The notes under the pieces were generated by a model that saw nothing but the letters and a program-made list of their open reading frames with translations, was not told the DNA's origin and searched no databases. A program made the translations under genes and the position numbers. Shown one piece after another: positions 31,685 to 34,482 of a stretch of 34,482 nucleotides of DNA (position 1 is the stretch's first letter; each line of letters opens with the position of its first letter). The stretch lies in contig NZ_BQUN01000198.1 in NCBI RefSeq assembly GCF_026008495.1, forward strand, positions 45,585 through 80,066. The letters run 5' to 3'. Source of the stretch: Streptomyces sp. A012304 (GTDB taxonomy: Bacteria > Actinomycetota > Actinomycetes > Streptomycetales > Streptomycetaceae).

Positions 31685-33115
31685 TCAGACTCCAGCGGGC
31701 GTACGGGTCTCGGCGTCGGACAGGTCGGCCGGGGAGGCCAGGTGGCCCAGGACGGCCGTGGCGGCCGCGACCTGCGGCGACACCAGGTGCGTACGACCGC
31801 CCTTGCCCTGCCGGCCCTCGAAGTTGCGGTTGGAGGTGGACGCGGAGCGCTCACCCGGGGCCAGCTGGTCGGGGTTCATGCCCAGGCACATCGAGCAGCC
31901 CGCGTGCCGCCACTCGGCGCCGGCCTCCTTGAAGACGACGTCCAGGCCCTCGGAGACGGCCTGGAGGCCCACGCGCGCGGAGCCCGGGACGACCAGCATC
32001 CGTACGCCGTCGGCGACTTTGCGGCCCCGCAGCAGATCGGCGGCGGCGCGCAGGTCCTCGATGCGGCCGTTGGTGCAGGAGCCTACGAAGACGGTGTCCA
32101 CCTTGATGGAGCGCAGCGGCTGCCCGGCCTCCAACCCCATGTATTCCAGGGCCTTTTCGGCGGCGAGGCGCTCCGAAGCGTCTTCGTACGAAGCCGGGTC
32201 GGGGACGTCCGCCGAAAGCGGCGCGCCCTGGCCGGGGTTGGTGCCCCAGGTGACGAACGGCGACAGTTCGGCGGCCTCGATGACGACCTCGGCGTCGAAC
32301 TCGGCGTCCTCGTCCGTCTTCAGCGTCTTCCAGTACGCGACGGCCGCGTCCCAGTCCTCGCCCTTGGGGGCGTGCGGGCGGCCCTTGAGGTACTCGAAGG
32401 TGGTCTCGTCGGGGGCGATCATGCCCGCTCGGGCGCCGGCCTCGATCGACATGTTGCAGATGGTCATCCGGGCCTCCATCGAGAGCTTCTCGATGGCGGC
32501 GCCGCGGTACTCCAGGACGTAACCCTGGCCGCCGCCCGTGCCGATCTTCGCGATGATCGCCAGGATCAGGTCCTTGGCGGTGACGCCCTCGGGCAGCTCG
32601 CCGTTGACGGTGATCGCCATGGTCTTGGGGCGGGCCATGGGCAGCGTCTGGGTGGCCAGCACGTGCTCGACCTGCGAGGTGCCGATGCCGAACGCCAGAC
32701 CGCCGAAGGCGCCGTGCGTGGAGGTGTGGGAGTCGCCGCAGACGACGGTCATGCCCGGCTGGGTCAGACCCAGCTGCGGGCCGACGACGTGCACGACGCC
32801 CTGCTCGACGTCGCCGAGCGGGTGCAGCCGGACGCCGAACTCGGCGGCGTTCTTGCGCAGCGTCTCCAGCTGGACACGGGAGACCGGGTCCGCGATGGGC
32901 TTGTCGATGTCGAGGGTCGGGGTGTTGTGGTCCTCGGTCGCGATGGTGAGGTCGAGGCGGCGCACCTTGCGGCCGCTCTTGCGGAGGCCGTCGAAGGCCT
33001 GCGGGCTGGTCACCTCGTGCAGCAGGTGCAGATCGATGAAGAGGAGGTCGGGCTCGCCCTCGGCGCGCCGGACGACATGGTCGTCCCAGACCTTCTCCGC
33101 GAGTGTCCTACCCAT
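31685..33115 (-). CDS. leuC: 3-isopropylmalate dehydratase large subunit
   Basis: 476-aa aconitase-superfamily subunit carrying a [4Fe-4S] cluster. The three cluster cysteines are visible in VGSCTNGR and CSMCLGMNPD; CGDSHTSTHGAFG and SNRNFEGRQGKGGRTHL are the other signatures. I start at ATG 33115 (MGRTLAEKVWDDHVV), with GGAGGG 6 nt upstream; the in-frame upstream ATG has an atypical extension. A 7-bp hairpin abuts that ribosome site. Confidence 0.97.
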   Translation of the reverse strand: MGRTLAEKVWDDHVVRRAEGEPDLLFIDLHLLHEVTSPQAFDGLRKSGRKVRRLDLTIATEDHNTPTLDIDKPIADPVSRVQLETLRKNAAEFGVRLHPLGDVEQGVVHVVGPQLGLTQPGMTVVCGDSHTSTHGAFGGLAFGIGTSQVEHVLATQTLPMARPKTMAITVNGELPEGVTAKDLILAIIAKIGTGGGQGYVLEYRGAAIEKLSMEARMTICNMSIEAGARAGMIAPDETTFEYLKGRPHAPKGEDWDAAVAYWKTLKTDEDAEFDAEVVIEAAELSPFVTWGTNPGQGAPLSADVPDPASYEDASERLAAEKALEYMGLEAGQPLRSIKVDTVFVGSCTNGRIEDLRAAADLLRGRKVADGVRMLVVPGSARVGLQAVSEGLDVVFKEAGAEWRHAGCSMCLGMNPDQLAPGERSASTSNRNFEGRQGKGGRTHLVSPQVAAATAVLGHLASPADLSDAETRTPAGV

Positions 33116-33127
33116 CGCTTTCCCTCC

Positions 33128-33148
33128 GGCCGGCAAGGTGCGCCGGCC
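33128..33148 (-). promoter_or_regulatory. Hairpin abutting the leuC ribosome binding site
   Basis: GGCCGGC and GCCGGCC pair across a 7-nt loop; its end touches the GGAGGG ribosome site (33122-33127). It could affect leuC translation. No leucine-rich leader peptide was found beside it. Confidence 0.4.
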
Positions 33149-33247
33149 CAACTAGAGATCTTGAGGAGCGGCGCCCGCGCCCCTGTATCCGGGCGTCCGC
33201 CGCCGGGCCCGTTGGTCTTCGGGCCGCTGTGCATCCAAGGGTTGCGC

Positions 33248-33287
33248 GTCTCACGGGAAAATGAACTTGCGTTTCACAGAGTGAGAC
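33248..33287. promoter_or_regulatory. Inverted repeat in the leuC-ndgR region, candidate NdgR site
   Basis: GTCTCAC (33248-33254) and GTGAGAC (33281-33287) are perfect inverted arms with a 26-bp spacer, about three helical turns centre to centre. The downstream arm lies within the ndgR promoter. NdgR is known to act on leuCD in S. coelicolor; the exact site is my inference. Confidence 0.45.
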
Positions 33288-33295
33288 GGGAATAT
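33267..33295 (+). promoter_or_regulatory. Predicted ndgR promoter, leaderless
   Basis: -35 TTGCGT (33267-33272) and -10 GAATAT (33290-33295) are 17 nt apart; the A of ATG 33302 falls 7 nt past the -10, the normal start distance. Confidence 0.5.
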
Positions 33296-33301
33296 CGTTT
33301 C

Positions 33302-34018
33302 ATGGACAACAGTAGCGGCGTCGGCGTTCTGGACAAGGCAGCCCTTGTCCTGAGCGCCCTGGAGTCCGGTCCGGCCACCCTCGCGGGGCTGGTCGCGGCC
33401 ACCGGACTCGCACGACCCACGGCTCACCGTCTGGCCGTGGCTTTGGAACACCACCGCATGGTGGCGCGCGACATGCAGGGCCGTTTCATTCTCGGCCCGC
33501 GCCTGGCGGAACTGGCCGCCGCGGCGGGCGAGGACCGTCTCCTGGCGACCGCCGGGCCGGTGCTCACCCACCTCCGGGACGTCACGGGCGAGAGCGCCCA
33601 GCTCTACCGCCGCCAGGGCGACATGCGCATCTGCGTCGCCGCGGCGGAACGCCTGTCCGGCCTTCGGGACACGGTCCCGGTCGGCTCGACGCTCACGATG
33701 AAGGCCGGTTCGTCGGCGCAGATCCTGATGGCCTGGGAGGAACCGGAGCGCCTGCACCGCGGCCTCCAGGGCGCCCGCTTCACGGCGACGGCCCTGTCGG
33801 GCGTACGGCGCCGGGGCTGGGCCCAGTCCATCGGCGAGCGCGAGCCGGGCGTGGCGTCCGTCTCCGCGCCCGTGCGCGGCCCCTCCAACCGGGTCGTGGC
33901 CGCCGTGTCGGTCTCGGGTCCCATCGAGCGTCTGACCCGCCACCCGGGCCGTATGCACGCCCAGGCCGTCATCGACGCCGCCGCCCGCCTCTCCGAGGCC
34001 CTGCGCCGCTCGGGCTGA
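33302..34018 (+). CDS. ndgR: IclR-type amino-acid regulator NdgR
   Basis: 238 aa. An N-terminal winged helix-turn-helix (about 26-46, TLAGLVAATGLARPTAHRLAV) is followed by an IclR effector domain (AQLYRRQGDMRICVAAAERLSGLRD, GSSAQILMAWEE, GVASVSAPVRG). Length and position opposite leuCD match S. coelicolor NdgR (SCO5552), which controls leucine and other amino-acid genes and affects antibiotic production. The ATG lacks a ribosome site and probably starts the transcript itself. Confidence 0.95.
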   Translation: MDNSSGVGVLDKAALVLSALESGPATLAGLVAATGLARPTAHRLAVALEHHRMVARDMQGRFILGPRLAELAAAAGEDRLLATAGPVLTHLRDVTGESAQLYRRQGDMRICVAAAERLSGLRDTVPVGSTLTMKAGSSAQILMAWEEPERLHRGLQGARFTATALSGVRRRGWAQSIGEREPGVASVSAPVRGPSNRVVAAVSVSGPIERLTRHPGRMHAQAVIDAAARLSEALRRSG

Positions 34019-34020
34019 GC

Positions 34021-34063
34021 CCGGCGGCCCGAAGATCGGGAACGCCCTTCGGGGGGAGCCGGC
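34021..34063 (+). terminator. Terminator candidate of ndgR
   Basis: CCCGAAG and CTTCGGG pair around a 12-nt loop, enclosed by CCGGC/GCCGG, starting 2 bp after the ndgR stop. No T-run. Confidence 0.5.
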
Positions 34064-34192
34064 CTCAACGCCGCGGCAGGCTCTCCCCGTACCGTCCCCG
34101 AACTTCTCGTCTCCCGAGCGGGGTTGAGGCGTCTCCCGAGCCGGATCGAGGCGCGAGCCGAGGGGGCCGGGATGCGGACCGGGCATGCGAAA

Positions 34193-34216
34193 GGCCCCCC
34201 ACATCTGTGGAGGGCC
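34193..34216 (-). terminator. Terminator of the tRNA cluster
   Basis: On the minus strand GGCCCTCCACA and TGTGGGGGGCC pair with one mismatch, then CTTTCGC follows. It sits 12 bp past the end of the first tRNA-Glu, the expected place for a tRNA operon terminator. Confidence 0.7.
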
Positions 34217-34227
34217 GTTCCGTCGAG

Positions 34228-34300
34228 TACCCCCGACCGGATTCGAACCGGCGCTACCGCCTTGAGAGGGCGGCGTGCTAGGCCGCTACACAACGGGGGC
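34228..34300 (-). tRNA. tRNA-Glu (CUC)
   Basis: 73 nt. Acceptor GCCCCCG pairs with CGGGGGU (a G-U first pair), anticodon loop CTCTCAA gives CUC, T arm GGTTCGAATCC, discriminator A, no encoded CCA. Confidence 0.95.
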
Positions 34301-34328
34301 GTGGACTCTGCGTTTCCGCAGGTCCGAG

Positions 34329-34400
34329 CTGGTCTACCTGGACTCGAACCAAGACTAACTGAACCAGAATCAGTCGTGCTGCCAATTACACCATAGACCA
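34329..34400 (-). tRNA. tRNA-Gln (CUG)
   Basis: 72 nt. Acceptor TGGTCTA/TAGACCA, anticodon loop ATTCTGG gives CUG, T arm GGTTCGAGTCC, discriminator G, no encoded CCA. It lies 28 nt from the first tRNA-Glu and was probably co-transcribed. Confidence 0.95.
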
Positions 34401-34419
34401 ATGTGGTTTAGACCAGTCG

Positions 34420-34482
34420 TACCCCCGACCGGATTCGAACCGGCGCTACCGCCTTGAGAGGGCGGCGTGCTAGGCCGCTACA
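34420..34482 (-). tRNA. tRNA-Glu (CUC), 5' part beyond the window
   Basis: 63 of an expected 73 nt are present and match the first tRNA-Glu base for base, including the CTC anticodon and T arm. The gene runs off the end of the window. Confidence 0.92.

Noticed and set aside
33251..34204. 317-codon minus-strand frame opposite ndgR
   Set aside because: Antisense shadow; ndgR has a clear IclR domain order.
34228..34482. Integrated element at the tRNA genes
   Set aside because: No integrase, excisionase or attachment-site repeat is visible; the identical tRNA-Glu copies are a normal tandem duplication.

Overview
The window is high-GC DNA from a Streptomyces-type actinobacterial chromosome. The call rests on gene content and order: glcP beside smc, rnc (absB in S. 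coelicolor) behind rpmF, a SepIVA-like gene, coaD-rsmD-recG, rpmB, thiD-thiL, ddl-gpsA-plsC, cofC, hupS with its lysine-rich tail, leuCD opposite ndgR, then Glu/Gln tRNA genes. From memory the same blocks, lightly rearranged, occur in Mycobacterium tuberculosis (about Rv2922-Rv2927 and Rv2965-Rv2989), so most of the window is old, vertically inherited core chromosome. No IS element, integrase, prophage or CRISPR array was seen.

Layout. 0-5.2 kb (minus): glucose permease glcP and the condensin smc. 5.4-6.3 kb (minus): a 67-aa coiled-coil protein and acylphosphatase. 6.5-8.1 kb (plus): a membrane-anchored CAP-domain protein and an HxlR regulator, the latter overlapping mutM tail to tail. 8.1-12.5 kb (minus): mutM, rnc, rpmF, a DUF177 gene, a SepIVA-like gene and coaD. 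12.5-15.4 kb (minus): rsmD and recG. 15.6-20.4 kb (plus): an HSP90-family ATPase translationally coupled to a 977-aa TPR-like protein. 20.4-22.2 kb (minus): a FakA/YloV-like DAK-domain protein. 22.4 kb (plus): rpmB. 22.7-24.5 kb (minus): thiD and thiL. 24.7-25.4 kb (plus): a stand-alone RAM-domain protein and a DUF3515 lipoprotein. 25.7-28.7 kb (minus): plsC-gpsA-ddl. 28.8-29.7 kb (plus): cofC and a small cold-shock-like protein. 29.8-33.1 kb (minus): hupS, a 76-aa protein, leuD and leuC. 33.3-34.0 kb (plus): ndgR. 34.2 kb to the end (minus): tRNA-Glu, tRNA-Gln and a second, truncated tRNA-Glu.

The genes mostly serve chromosome maintenance (smc, hupS, recG, mutM), translation and RNA processing (rpmF, rpmB, rnc, rsmD, tRNAs), and cofactor, phospholipid, wall and leucine synthesis (coaD, thiD/thiL, cofC, plsC/gpsA, ddl, leuCD under ndgR).

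The part that does not fit is the HSP90-TPR pair. It lies on the opposite strand between recG and the FakA/YloV-like gene, which are close neighbours even in Bacillus, and it faces recG across a 168-bp control region with overlapping promoter-like elements. It looks like an inserted two-gene chaperone module and is the best candidate here for an undescribed system. Secondary points are a PafBC-type damage motif in front of recG, heavily palindromic leaders for glcP and rpmB, a perfect 20-nt palindrome before the CAP gene, and a probably leaderless ndgR.
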